64,000 nt of DNA from an uncultured Prevotellaceae bacterium (GTDB lineage Bacteria > Bacteroidota > Bacteroidia > Bacteroidales > Bacteroidaceae): NCBI GenBank assembly GCA_900321425.1, contig ONWA01000010.1, forward strand, positions 48,864 to 112,863. Reading direction: 5' to 3'. The notes under the pieces are model-generated. The model saw only the letters and a list, made by a program, of their open reading frames with translations, was not told the DNA's origin and ran no database searches. Shown piece by piece: positions 34,177 through 43,878 of the stretch (position 1 is its first letter; each line of letters opens with the position of its first letter). The translations under genes were made by a program, and so were the position numbers.

Positions 34177-35292
34177 ATGTTTGATATTGTAACAACAATT
34201 GTATTGTATAATGCTGTATTTTTAATAGCATTTATACTTTGTTCGAAAGCTGAAAAAATGAAAAAGAGGAATTATGTCTTTTGGGCATATTTCCTTGTTA
34301 CAGCATTATCGGCTTTGAGATATGATATAGGGGCGGACTATGATGGTTACGCAAGAGTTATTGAATCAATAGTCAATGACTTCCATCAAAATGGTTTAAA
34401 TATCTTTGTTTTATACATGGGATTAAAAGGAATGGAACCTGCCATAGTATTAATGTCCATATTCTTCTCCTTCACGTCAGAACCATTAGCTTGGGTTGTA
34501 GCAGCATATTCAGTGTTAATGATGGTGTTAGTTTACTATGCATTGGATAAATATAGCGCTCATAAATGGGGCTTATTCCTTTTTTTTATCACAAGTCTGA
34601 TGTTTAGTGTTTGGGATACAATGCGTCAGGGCTTAGCAATAGCAATTCTTTTAAATTGCCTTCCGCTAATAAAGGAAAGAAGAATTATTAAATTCGCATG
34701 TACAGTCATAATAGCAACATTAGTGCATTATTCTTCCTTCTTGTTTGCTATTGTTTATATTTTTGCATATTTTCAAGTAAGTAGAAAAATTGCAATCTCA
34801 ATATGCCTTTTCTTTTTTGGACTGGCTGAGGTAGGCGTGTTATCTAGTCTGAATGGCTTTTTTGTTTCTATAGCACCATATTTTTCTGATTTTTATTCAG
34901 TTGACAGCTTAAATACTACGTATACATACACTGACTTAAGCTATATATTTAATGCTTTATGGCTAACTTTCCTTATATACTTGCTGCCAAGGGAAGAAAA
35001 TATATTAGCTAATATCATTATGGTAGGCGCTTTATTACATATAATTGCCGGGGGTATTTTACATGTAGACCGAATTGGTTATTACTTTTCTGCCTACCAG
35101 TTAATTGCACTACCTCTTGTGCTTAAATATAAGCGGTTAGAATGGAAAAAAATTGCAATAGCAGCATGTGTCTTTGCATTATTCTCTCTTAACAATATCA
35201 GAATATTAGCACAAACGTATAAGGGTTGTTCCCCATATGAAACAATCTTTTCATCGGAATTCCAAAGAAAACAATTTAGAGATGATTATTAA
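34177..35292 (+). CDS. EpsG-family polysaccharide polymerase
   Basis: 371 aa polytopic membrane protein. The EpsG/Wzy-like hallmark LSALRYDIGADYDGYARVI lies after the first helices, and SVWDTMRQGLAIAI follows, as in the family. About ten hydrophobic segments. It probably links repeat units exported by the flippase. It starts 8 bp after the GT2 gene and ends 6 bp before the next. Wzy proteins are poorly conserved, so the exact specificity cannot be read. Confidence 0.8.
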   Translation: MFDIVTTIVLYNAVFLIAFILCSKAEKMKKRNYVFWAYFLVTALSALRYDIGADYDGYARVIESIVNDFHQNGLNIFVLYMGLKGMEPAIVLMSIFFSFTSEPLAWVVAAYSVLMMVLVYYALDKYSAHKWGLFLFFITSLMFSVWDTMRQGLAIAILLNCLPLIKERRIIKFACTVIIATLVHYSSFLFAIVYIFAYFQVSRKIAISICLFFFGLAEVGVLSSLNGFFVSIAPYFSDFYSVDSLNTTYTYTDLSYIFNALWLTFLIYLLPREENILANIIMVGALLHIIAGGILHVDRIGYYFSAYQLIALPLVLKYKRLEWKKIAIAACVFALFSLNNIRILAQTYKGCSPYETIFSSEFQRKQFRDDY

Positions 35293-35298
35293 AAAACT

Positions 35299-36249
35299 AT
35301 GGCACTTGAATTTTTTAATAAAGCAATGAAGACGTTACGAAGTCCTCGCGGTATGATTATTTCATTTTTTTATCATACAGCATTTATATGGCCAGATAAA
35401 ATATATTTAAGAGTGATGTACAGGATGATGTTGGGGCAGAAGTTGAATTTGAAAGAACCTCAGACATTTAGTGAAAAAATACAGTGGATGAAACTTTATG
35501 ACCGCAAGCCAGAATACACGGTCATGGTGGATAAAGTTAAAGCCAAGGACTATGTTTCCGCGAAAATAGGTAAAGAGCATATAATACCTACATTAGGTGT
35601 TTGGTCAGACCCAGAAGAAATCAATTTTGATGAATTGCCTTCTCGATTTGTGCTTAAAATCAATCATAATTCTGGTACGGGCATGTACATCTGTAAAGAC
35701 AAATCGAATTTGGACGTAGTGAAGGTAAAGGCTGAATTAAAGAAAGGACTGAAAGAAAACTATTATCTGAGGAACAGAGAATGGCCATATAAGGATGTGC
35801 CTCGAAGAATATTGGCAGAAGAGTTTATTGAACCTGCCCCCAATGTGATAGACCTTCCTGACTATAAATGGTATTGTTTTGACGGTGAACCCAAATATTG
35901 TCAAGTCATACAAAATCGAACAACAAATGAGACAATTGATTTCTTCGACATAGAATGGAATCATCAAAATTTTGTTGGTTTAAATCCAGCCGCAGGTCCA
36001 GCCGCAGTAACACCATCTAGACCAGCTAATCTAGAGACGCATATTCGTATTGCGAAAATGCTCAGCAAAGGGCTACGATTTGCTCGAATAGACTTATATG
36101 AAACAGGAGAGAAAACTTATTTTGGAGAAATAACATTTTATCCATTAAGTGGATTTGGGGTATTTACTCCTGACATTTATAATAAACTTCTTGGACAAAT
36201 GATTAAATTACCAGGAGAGCGGGATTACGATTTCAAAAATATAGAGTAA
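35299..36249 (+). CDS. TupA-like ATP-grasp protein
   Basis: 316 aa. The family start is seen as LNLKEPQTFSEKIQWMKLYD, then KVKAKDYVSAKIGKEHIIPT, the substrate loop FVLKINHNSGTGMYI and KWYCFDGEPKYCQVI. TupA-like proteins are frequent in capsule and teichuronopeptide loci and are thought to attach amino-acid or other carboxylate groups to a polymer by an ATP-grasp mechanism. It is followed by a 128 bp AT-rich gap with no feature seen. Confidence 0.8.
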   Translation: MALEFFNKAMKTLRSPRGMIISFFYHTAFIWPDKIYLRVMYRMMLGQKLNLKEPQTFSEKIQWMKLYDRKPEYTVMVDKVKAKDYVSAKIGKEHIIPTLGVWSDPEEINFDELPSRFVLKINHNSGTGMYICKDKSNLDVVKVKAELKKGLKENYYLRNREWPYKDVPRRILAEEFIEPAPNVIDLPDYKWYCFDGEPKYCQVIQNRTTNETIDFFDIEWNHQNFVGLNPAAGPAAVTPSRPANLETHIRIAKMLSKGLRFARIDLYETGEKTYFGEITFYPLSGFGVFTPDIYNKLLGQMIKLPGERDYDFKNIE

Positions 36250-36377
36250 AGCATTGTTTAACGACATGGGAATTCTAAGGACATTCACAAAAGAGTATAA
36301 TTTTAATTTAATAATAAAATATTATTAGGAGGAACTTGCTCACAGGAAGATTTCCCCATAACGGCATAATATAACAG

Positions 36378-37475
36378 ATGAAGAAAATAGTATTTTTTAT
36401 TAATACACTTGGCAGCGGGGGAGCGGAACATCAACTGGTTGAACTTTCTAATGGTCTAGCCGAACGTGATTATTCAATTACTATATGTACTTTTAACGAT
36501 ATTGATGACCATTATGTTTTAGATAGTAGGATTAATAGATATAGAATTGCACCTGGGAAGAATAAAGTTATTAAGATGTTAGCAATCTGGAAGTATTTCC
36601 TAACAGTCGAGGCTGATTGGGTTGTTGGCTTTGGTCAGAGGGAAAGCCGATATATGTTAGAAGCGCTCCAGTTTAGGTCCCCCAAAAGTGTGCATGCTAT
36701 TGCAGGAGAAAGAAATACTACAATAGGTGAACCTACCGAACACGAAAGGAAACTAATGGGACGGTTATATGAAAGAGCTGATTATATAGTAACGAATAGT
36801 TATTCTCAAAGAAATCATATAATTGAAATTAGACCGGATTATATGGATAAAATGGTAACTATTACAAACTATACGGATACGTCTGCATTTTGTCTAAGAC
36901 CATTGCCTAATAAAAATGTATTACGCATATGCGTATTTGGCCGTTACGATCCTCAAAAGAATTGTGAACGGTTTGTGGAAGCGGTTAGACTCTTAAAGTC
37001 CAAAACTCAACAACCCTTTATCATTGACTGGTATGGTAGCCAATATATAAAAGGCATGGCTAACCCTTATTATCTTGGTATGAAACAAAAGGTAGATGAG
37101 TATTGTCTTCAAGACGTGTTGGTATTAAAGGATCAGATAAAAAAAGTTGCAGAAACCATGTCACAATATGATGCCTTTTGCCTGCCTTCATTATGGGAAG
37201 GATTCTCAAATTCTATAAGTGAAGCAATTTGTTGCGGAAGGCCATGCCTGGTAAGTAATGTGGCCGATAATGGAGTTATGGTGAATGATGGAGCGAATGG
37301 ATACTTGTTTAATCCTAATAATATAGAATCAATTGTAGATTCGTTTACAAAATTTTTTGATCTTTCTCCTGAGGAACGTATGATTATGGGCTTGAAGAGC
37401 AGAAAAAAAGCAGAAAGTTTGTTTGATAAAGAAAAATTTGTGGGAGAATATATCAGACTTTTTAATAGTAAATAA
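36378..37475 (+). CDS. Family 4 glycosyltransferase
   Basis: 365 aa GT-B protein. It starts KKIVFFINTLGSGGAEHQLV (the GGAE motif of GT4). The C-terminal donor-binding domain has FGRYDPQKNCERFVEAVRLL and the EX7E motif in FCLPSLWEGFSNSISEAICC. It lies 6 bp from the next GT. Retaining transferase in the polysaccharide series; sugar unknown. Confidence 0.87.
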   Translation: MKKIVFFINTLGSGGAEHQLVELSNGLAERDYSITICTFNDIDDHYVLDSRINRYRIAPGKNKVIKMLAIWKYFLTVEADWVVGFGQRESRYMLEALQFRSPKSVHAIAGERNTTIGEPTEHERKLMGRLYERADYIVTNSYSQRNHIIEIRPDYMDKMVTITNYTDTSAFCLRPLPNKNVLRICVFGRYDPQKNCERFVEAVRLLKSKTQQPFIIDWYGSQYIKGMANPYYLGMKQKVDEYCLQDVLVLKDQIKKVAETMSQYDAFCLPSLWEGFSNSISEAICCGRPCLVSNVADNGVMVNDGANGYLFNPNNIESIVDSFTKFFDLSPEERMIMGLKSRKKAESLFDKEKFVGEYIRLFNSK

Positions 37476-37481
37476 ATATCA

Positions 37482-38606
37482 ATGAAGTTCCTAATAAACG
37501 CCTCCAATTTACGAGCAGGTGGGGGGTTACAGGTTGCTGATTCAATATGCCGCGAGCTTTATAAGTTTTCGCAACATGAGTTTGTTGTGGTGTTGTCCTC
37601 TTTTTTTTATGCCACAAAGAAGGCTCTTGAAGGTGTGCCTAACGTTAAGGTAATTGAGTATAATATTCAAAATACTATACCTGTATTAATACTGGGGAGA
37701 GATAGATTCTTGGATGATTTAATTGATAATAATGAGATTCAGGCAGTTCTTACTGTTTTCGGACCGTCCAGATGGAATCCCCGTGTTCCACATTTAAGTG
37801 GTTTTGCAATATCGCAGATTCTGATTCCGGAATCTCCTTATTTTGAGGTTTTAGGTTTAAAGGACACCATAAAGTTCAAGATTTATAATTCATTATTAAA
37901 GATTTTTTTTGAACGAAGTGGAAAATTCTTCTATACTGAGAACCCTTATATAAGTGAAAGGTTGATAAAGGCTTTCCCGAACGTATCTGTTTATACGGTT
38001 ACTAATTATTATAATCAAATATTTGATCTTCCTGAGCAATGGAGGGAGTATAAACTCCCCCCCTTTAGAGGGACGACTTTGTTAACTATTGCAACCCCGT
38101 ACATTCACAAAAATGTAACTATTGCGGCAGAAACAGCACGTATTCTTAAAAGAAGGCATCCTGATTTCATGTTTCGTTTTGCGTTTAGCTTTGAGAAGAA
38201 AGACTATCATGTTGATATTAGTGATATAGAAGATTGTTTTTTATTTCTTGGACGGGTAGACATAGCAGAGTGCCCTTCTCTTTATCAGCAATGTGATATT
38301 GTATTCACACCGACGCTGATAGAATGTTTTACTGCGGCTTACCCCGAGGCGATGCGAATGGGAAAACCCATTTTGACGACTGATTTAGAGTTTGCACATG
38401 GGCTGTGTGGGGAAGCTGCAGAATACTATTCCCCACTTGACGCAAAAGAATGTGCTGATGCAATATATAAACTTGCTACAAATAGTGAAATGAAAGAAAA
38501 ACTTGTGAGAAAAGGAAACGCTCAATTAAATAATTACGATTCTTATGTCAAAAGAGCAGCAAAGCTTATATGTATATTAGAAAATATAACGATAAACGAA
38601 CAATAA
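37482..38606 (+). CDS. Family 4 glycosyltransferase
   Basis: 374 aa GT-B protein. The start MKFLINASNLRAGGGLQVAD is typical. The donor domain includes ATPYIHKNVTIAAETARIL and FTPTLIECFTAAYPEAMRMG with the two conserved glutamates. It ends 1 bp before the aminotransferase gene, so the two are tightly linked. Confidence 0.85.
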   Translation: MKFLINASNLRAGGGLQVADSICRELYKFSQHEFVVVLSSFFYATKKALEGVPNVKVIEYNIQNTIPVLILGRDRFLDDLIDNNEIQAVLTVFGPSRWNPRVPHLSGFAISQILIPESPYFEVLGLKDTIKFKIYNSLLKIFFERSGKFFYTENPYISERLIKAFPNVSVYTVTNYYNQIFDLPEQWREYKLPPFRGTTLLTIATPYIHKNVTIAAETARILKRRHPDFMFRFAFSFEKKDYHVDISDIEDCFLFLGRVDIAECPSLYQQCDIVFTPTLIECFTAAYPEAMRMGKPILTTDLEFAHGLCGEAAEYYSPLDAKECADAIYKLATNSEMKEKLVRKGNAQLNNYDSYVKRAAKLICILENITINEQ

Positions 38607-38607
38607 T

Positions 38608-39711
38608 ATGAAATTTCCTAACAAGTATTTACGTAATCTTAAGCCATACAAATTGGCTTCGCATAAGATTTGGTCTGTAACACCAGAAGAACGCCCTGAA
38701 ATATTAAAATTGGATTGGAACGAGTCAACGATACCTCCTTCACCAAAGGTGGCTGAGTTTTTAAATAATCTGTTGAAAGAACCTTCGTTTTTCAATCTTT
38801 ATCCAACAACCTATAACGAGAAGTTCCTTGAATTACTTTCGAATTATATAGGTCTACCTCAGGAAAATCTTCAATACTTTGCCAGTTCAGATGCACTTCA
38901 TGAGTATATCTGTAAGGTTTTTATAAGTGTTGGAGATCCTGTGATGATTCTTGGCCCGTCATACGATAATTTTCGATTGACATGTCAGGCTAATGGTGCT
39001 GAGGTTTATTTTTCAAATTACGAAGACGACTTTTCTTTTAATGCACAGAAATTTGAAAATGATATATATGCCAAAGAACCTGCTGTGGTTTATATTTGCA
39101 ACCCTAATAATCCAACGGGTAATTTGCATCCTGTATCGTATATTCGACACTTGTTGGATGAGTTCCCTGATACGCTGTTCTTGCTTGATGAGGCATATAT
39201 TGAGTTCTCAGATAAGTCTGCCAAGGAGTTGGTGCTAGAATATGATAACTTGTTGATATCAAGAACATTCTCGAAGGCTTTTGGTATAGCTAACTTCCGA
39301 GTAGGCTATCTGATAGCATCAAAAGATAATGTTCAATTCATAAATAAGGTTCGCAATCCGAAGAATGTATCAACATTTGCACAGACAGCTGCCATGGCAG
39401 TACTCTCTGACATACAATACATGAAGAACTATGTTGCAGAGGTCAATAAGGCAAAAACATTCTTTGTGGGTGCCTTGAAGAAATATGAGAAAATCTATGT
39501 TCCAGCAGAAAGTGCAGGCAATTTTGTACTCGTTAAGTTCAAGGATTACGAGTCTAAAATGGCGTTACTTGAATTTCTTGCCAGTAAGAACATATTTGTA
39601 AGAAACAGAACAGAAGCACCTTCTGTTTATAATTGTTTCCGTATTACAATTGGTACAATTGAGCAAATGAAGGTAGTACTTAAAGCATTTGACGAATTTT
39701 ACGCAAAATGA
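38608..39711 (+). CDS. HisC-like aminotransferase of the polysaccharide locus
   Basis: 367 aa PLP enzyme of fold type I, similar to histidinol-phosphate aminotransferases. Seen: LKLDWNESTIPPSP, VYICNPNNPTGNLHP, LFLLDEAYIEFSD and the PLP lysine in LISRTFSKAFGIANFRVGYL. Its position between a glycosyltransferase and a CapK-like ligase suggests it makes an amino substituent or amino alcohol for the polymer rather than histidine. It overlaps the next gene by 4 bp. Confidence 0.82.
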   Translation: MKFPNKYLRNLKPYKLASHKIWSVTPEERPEILKLDWNESTIPPSPKVAEFLNNLLKEPSFFNLYPTTYNEKFLELLSNYIGLPQENLQYFASSDALHEYICKVFISVGDPVMILGPSYDNFRLTCQANGAEVYFSNYEDDFSFNAQKFENDIYAKEPAVVYICNPNNPTGNLHPVSYIRHLLDEFPDTLFLLDEAYIEFSDKSAKELVLEYDNLLISRTFSKAFGIANFRVGYLIASKDNVQFINKVRNPKNVSTFAQTAAMAVLSDIQYMKNYVAEVNKAKTFFVGALKKYEKIYVPAESAGNFVLVKFKDYESKMALLEFLASKNIFVRNRTEAPSVYNCFRITIGTIEQMKVVLKAFDEFYAK

Positions 39712-40997
39712 AACTATTTGAAACTATTTCAGACTATTGGTTGACCTTAGCAGGAATTTTAGAGTATAAGTTTCATTTGAAACACTCATGCTTCAGGCCA
39801 AAAGAAATTGTTGAGAGAGAACAGTATAAAAAACTTAAGAATTTGCTGCTGATATGTCAGACTGAAGTCCCATATTATCAGAAACTCTTTAAGCAAATTG
39901 GCTTTGATACGGAAAGAGACTTTAAGGCTTTGTCGGACTTGAAGAAAATTCCTATCACAGAAAAGACTGTTGTAAAAGAGCATCCAGATTGGTTTGTTAA
40001 TCCTAAACGAGTAAAAGGGGCACTAACTTTCCATACGTCCGGTTCTACTGGTAATCCGTTGACAGAGTACGTTTCAAAGAACCACTGGAAGATAGAGCAG
40101 GGTGTAGTATGGCGTCATTGGAGTTGGGGCGGTTACAAATTCAGGGATAAAGTAGCAGTAGTCCGTTCTTATACTCCAAAGAATGGACAGCTTATTAAAC
40201 AGGATAAAATCAGGAATTTTCGCTTCTATAGCCCTTTCCATCTTTCTGATGAACATATTAAAATGTACTTGGAGGATATGGTGGCTCAAGATGTTAAATT
40301 CATTCGAGGCTATCCGTCATCTGTAAAGGCTCTAGCAGTTTATGTGTTGAAGCATAAGTGCGAGATACCTAAACTGAAGGGGATTCTGACAGCTTCCGAG
40401 GTTCTGAGGGACAGCGATAGAGAACTCATAGAAAAGGCATTCAAATGTAAGATATCCAATCATTATGGCCTTGCAGAATGTGTTGTTATGATGGGAGATT
40501 GCGAGAAACACGAAGGCCTGCACAATTATGATGAGTATGGATATTTGGAACTACTTGATACAAATGATCCGAAGGTGAAACGTATCATTGGTACCAATCT
40601 GAACAATTATGCAATGCCCTTGTTGCGATATGATACAAATGACTTCGCAGAAGTCGCAGAGAAACCTTGTAGTTGTGGACGCTCTTCCATGGTGGTACAT
40701 AATATCAAGGGACGTACCAGTGAGGTTATCAAGTTGAAAGACAGGGAAGTGCCTTTGGTGAATTTCTTTACGATGTTAGAATATTATACGACGCTTAAGC
40801 AGTGGCAGATTGTTCAGACGGGAATGGATTCCGTTGAGTTACGCCTGCAGGGATATCTGACGGAAGAAGAACTGAAGAAAATTGAAGCAGATTTCAAAGC
40901 CCGCTTGCCAGAATATGTCAAGTATGAAATAACACAGGACAAAGAGCCTATACAGAAGTATGAAGGCAAGATACCGCCCTTTATATCACAGTTATAA
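39708..40997 (+). CDS. CapK/PaaK-like adenylate-forming enzyme
   Basis: 429 aa of the phenylacetate-CoA ligase-like branch of the ANL superfamily. Seen: the ATP loop LTFHTSGSTGNPLTEYV, ISNHYGLAECVVMM, PLLRYDTNDFAEVA and IKGRTSEVIKLKDREVPLVN. CapK-type proteins are common in capsule loci and are thought to activate a carboxylic acid for attachment to the polymer. It overlaps the aminotransferase (ATGA) and shares one base with the PHP gene, so the three are probably one functional unit. Confidence 0.82.
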   Translation: MKLFETISDYWLTLAGILEYKFHLKHSCFRPKEIVEREQYKKLKNLLLICQTEVPYYQKLFKQIGFDTERDFKALSDLKKIPITEKTVVKEHPDWFVNPKRVKGALTFHTSGSTGNPLTEYVSKNHWKIEQGVVWRHWSWGGYKFRDKVAVVRSYTPKNGQLIKQDKIRNFRFYSPFHLSDEHIKMYLEDMVAQDVKFIRGYPSSVKALAVYVLKHKCEIPKLKGILTASEVLRDSDRELIEKAFKCKISNHYGLAECVVMMGDCEKHEGLHNYDEYGYLELLDTNDPKVKRIIGTNLNNYAMPLLRYDTNDFAEVAEKPCSCGRSSMVVHNIKGRTSEVIKLKDREVPLVNFFTMLEYYTTLKQWQIVQTGMDSVELRLQGYLTEEELKKIEADFKARLPEYVKYEITQDKEPIQKYEGKIPPFISQL

Positions 40998-41725
40998 TGG
41001 TTAACATAGAAACACATTGTCATTCTCATCACTCGTTTGACAGCAATACGTCAATAGAATCGATTGCAGAGAGTTGCGAGAAGCGGAATATCAAAGGAAT
41101 TGTGATATGCGATCATGATGTCTTTGAGATTACTCCTGAAGAGGAAAACGTGCTCTCCAACAAGGGAATAAAGTTGTTTAAAGCGATAGAATTTACAACC
41201 CAGACAGATGCGCATGTGATTGGAATCAGTCCTAGGATAAAAGAGTTACAACAAGAGAGGTACCATTATTCTTTGGATGAACTAATTGATAGCCTTCAGG
41301 CACTGGGAGCTGCCATTATTATACCGCATCCCAATCATGCGACAGGGATAGTTGGTAACAGTAAGATACCGCAGATGACAATTGATAAGGCCTTTTCTGC
41401 AGCTCATTTCGTAGAGAAAGAGAATTATCGTTATGGTAAAACCAGTAGTGATATAATTAAAAAGTACTCTGAGAAAGCATTGCTGATAGGTAGTGACGCC
41501 CACTCTTCAAAGAATGTAGGTGCTTTCGTGAATGAGGTGAAAGATATTAAAGATGATTTCCTGTGTACCATGCAAAGCGTAATAGGATATAAAAAAAACG
41601 ACGAGCACGGCAAAGCATATTGGATAAAAAGAAGAATTAAGAAGTCTGCACCCTATCAATTTGTACTTAACCTGTTTTCACCAGAATTGAGAAGAAAAAT
41701 AAAAAATAAATATTTCAATAGATAA
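40997..41725 (+). CDS. PHP-domain metal-dependent phosphoesterase
   Basis: 242 aa. The four PHP motifs are visible: ETHCHSHHSFDSNTS, VICDHDVFEI, IIIPHPNHATG and LIGSDAHSSKNVGAF, supplying the His/Asp ligands of a multinuclear metal centre. The family includes histidinol phosphatases. Next to a HisC-like aminotransferase it may dephosphorylate a small amino phosphate, but this is inference. It overlaps its neighbours by one base on each side. Confidence 0.85.
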   Translation: MVNIETHCHSHHSFDSNTSIESIAESCEKRNIKGIVICDHDVFEITPEEENVLSNKGIKLFKAIEFTTQTDAHVIGISPRIKELQQERYHYSLDELIDSLQALGAAIIIPHPNHATGIVGNSKIPQMTIDKAFSAAHFVEKENYRYGKTSSDIIKKYSEKALLIGSDAHSSKNVGAFVNEVKDIKDDFLCTMQSVIGYKKNDEHGKAYWIKRRIKKSAPYQFVLNLFSPELRRKIKNKYFNR

Positions 41726-43845
41726 TGAAGCAAATCATTCAAGACCTTAAGAGCGGTGCTACCGTTCTAGAAGAAGTGCCTGTTCCACAGGTGAAAGGTG
41801 GTTATGTGTTAATAAAAACAACTCGTACTTTGGTGTCTCTTGGCACTGAGCGTATGCTCGTGGAGTTTGGTAAAGCAAACCTGATAGATAAAGCACGCCA
41901 GCAGCCAGACAAGGTGAAGCAGGTGCTGGATAAAATCAAGACAGATGGCCTTCAACCTACTTTGGAAGCAGTCTTTAATAAACTCGGACAGCCTCTACCT
42001 CTTGGTTATTGCAATGTTGGAAAAGTAGTAGCTGTGGGTCGTGGTGTTACTGAATTCCAGGTGGGTGACCGTGTGGCTAGTAATGGCAATCATGCAGAAT
42101 ATGTGTGTGTGCCTCAGAATCTGGTGGCCAAAATACCTGACAATGTCAGCGATGATGAAGCTGCTTTCACCGTGATTGGCTCGATTGGTCTGGAAGGTAT
42201 CCGCCTATTGAAGCCTGAGCTTGGAGAGACCATTGTGGTAGTGGGCCTCGGACTGATTGGATTGATTGTGGCTCAACTGCTTCGTGCTAATGGTTGCCGT
42301 GTGGTAGGTGTGGAATTTGATCAGGCGAAACTTGACCTCGCTGCCCAGTGGGGCGTTATTCCTGTGAACCCAGCCAAGGGTGATGACCAGGTGAAGGTGG
42401 TAGAAGAACTGACCAATGGCATAGGAGCTGATGGTGTGATTATCACTGCTAGTGCTCATGATGACAGCATTATTCATAATGCATGTCTGATGAGCCGTAA
42501 ACGCGGTCGCATTATCCTTGTGGGTGTGATAGGTCTAAATATGCGTCGTGACGACTTCTATAAAAAGGAACTCTCATTCCAAGTATCATGCTCATACGGT
42601 GCTGGTCGTTATGATGAGGAGTACGAGAACAAAGGTCATGACTATCCGTTCGCATACGTTAGATGGACAGAGAAGCGAAACTTCCAAGCCATTTTAGGTG
42701 CCATCTCCGACGGTGGCCTGAAAGTGAAACCCCTAATTACTGAAGAGGTTGAGTTGGCCGACTATAATGAGATATATGGCGATATGCGTAAGAGGGGCAG
42801 TATTGCTTCCATTATCATGTATCCGGAAGAGGTCGCTCAAAACAGAGTGGTAGCTATAGAAGAAGTTCATGCTGCAGCTGGCGGTGGTAAGATGGGTATC
42901 ATTGGTGCAGGTAATTATACGGGTGCAACTGTAGTGCCTTGTTTGACGAAGTGTGGAGCAAAGGTAAAATACATTGCCAGTGCTGGTGGTTTAAGTGCTA
43001 AGACTATGGCAAAGAAAGCTGGAGCTGAGTTTGCTACATCTGACTATCAAGAGATACTTAAAGACCCTGAGGTTGGTATGGTGCTGATAACAACTCGCCA
43101 TAACCTGCATGCCAAGATGGTGAAAGAGACCTTGGAGGCTGGAAAGAGTGTGTTTGTAGAGAAACCATTGTGTCTGCATCCTGAGGAACTGGAAGAAATA
43201 TCTGAGGCGTACAAGAAAGCAGGCAAAGGCGTAACTTTGACGGTTGGTTATAATCGTCGATTTTCTCCGTTTGCCGTGAAACTGAAATCAATGATAGGTG
43301 ATGGGCCTAAGAATATCATAGCTACCATGAATGCCGGTTTCATTCCACCTGAAGTATGGGTGCATGATCTTGAAGTAGGCGGAGGTCGTATCATCGGTGA
43401 GGCTTGTCACTTTATTGACCTATGTTCTTATCTGTCAGGTAGTAAAGTAACGGCTGTTTGTATGAATGCAATGGGTGAGAACCCGCAGGAAAATACGGAT
43501 AATGCAACCATTTTGTTGAAGTATGAGAACGGGACCAATGCTGTAATCAACTACTTCGCAAATGGTTCTAAGGCTTATCAGAAGGAACGTGTAGAGGTGT
43601 TCTCACAGGAGAGGGTATTTATCCTGGACAACTGGCGCAAGTTGGAAGGATTTGGTGCCAAAGGCTTCTCCAAGATGAAGGGTAGCATGGATAAAGGCCA
43701 GAAGGATGAGTTCCGAATGCTGAATGAGCGTATGCTGAATGGTGGCGAGAGCCTGATACCGTTTGATAGCATCGTGAATACAACCAAGGCCAGCTTTGCT
43801 TGCATTGAATCGTTGAAGCAGAAGGCTTGGGTTGAGATTAAGTAA
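41725..43845 (+). CDS. Bi-domain oxidoreductase (zinc-type alcohol dehydrogenase plus Gfo/Idh/MocA)
   Basis: 706 aa fusion. Residues 1-370 are a medium-chain dehydrogenase (VLIKTTRTLVSLGTERMLVE; NAD motif VVVGLGLIGLIVAQLL). Residues about 385-700 are a Gfo/Idh/MocA enzyme (MGIIGAGNYTGATVVPCL, VFVEKPLCLHPEELEE, TVGYNRRFSPFAV). Such fusions recur in exopolysaccharide loci next to heparinase-like genes, as here. Probably makes or modifies a sugar nucleotide or polymer-linked sugar; substrate unknown. GC content seems higher than in the preceding genes. Confidence 0.9.
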   Translation: MKQIIQDLKSGATVLEEVPVPQVKGGYVLIKTTRTLVSLGTERMLVEFGKANLIDKARQQPDKVKQVLDKIKTDGLQPTLEAVFNKLGQPLPLGYCNVGKVVAVGRGVTEFQVGDRVASNGNHAEYVCVPQNLVAKIPDNVSDDEAAFTVIGSIGLEGIRLLKPELGETIVVVGLGLIGLIVAQLLRANGCRVVGVEFDQAKLDLAAQWGVIPVNPAKGDDQVKVVEELTNGIGADGVIITASAHDDSIIHNACLMSRKRGRIILVGVIGLNMRRDDFYKKELSFQVSCSYGAGRYDEEYENKGHDYPFAYVRWTEKRNFQAILGAISDGGLKVKPLITEEVELADYNEIYGDMRKRGSIASIIMYPEEVAQNRVVAIEEVHAAAGGGKMGIIGAGNYTGATVVPCLTKCGAKVKYIASAGGLSAKTMAKKAGAEFATSDYQEILKDPEVGMVLITTRHNLHAKMVKETLEAGKSVFVEKPLCLHPEELEEISEAYKKAGKGVTLTVGYNRRFSPFAVKLKSMIGDGPKNIIATMNAGFIPPEVWVHDLEVGGGRIIGEACHFIDLCSYLSGSKVTAVCMNAMGENPQENTDNATILLKYENGTNAVINYFANGSKAYQKERVEVFSQERVFILDNWRKLEGFGAKGFSKMKGSMDKGQKDEFRMLNERMLNGGESLIPFDSIVNTTKASFACIESLKQKAWVEIK

Positions 43846-43878
43846 CCCGAATTATCACTAAATTGCCATTAATTGCTC

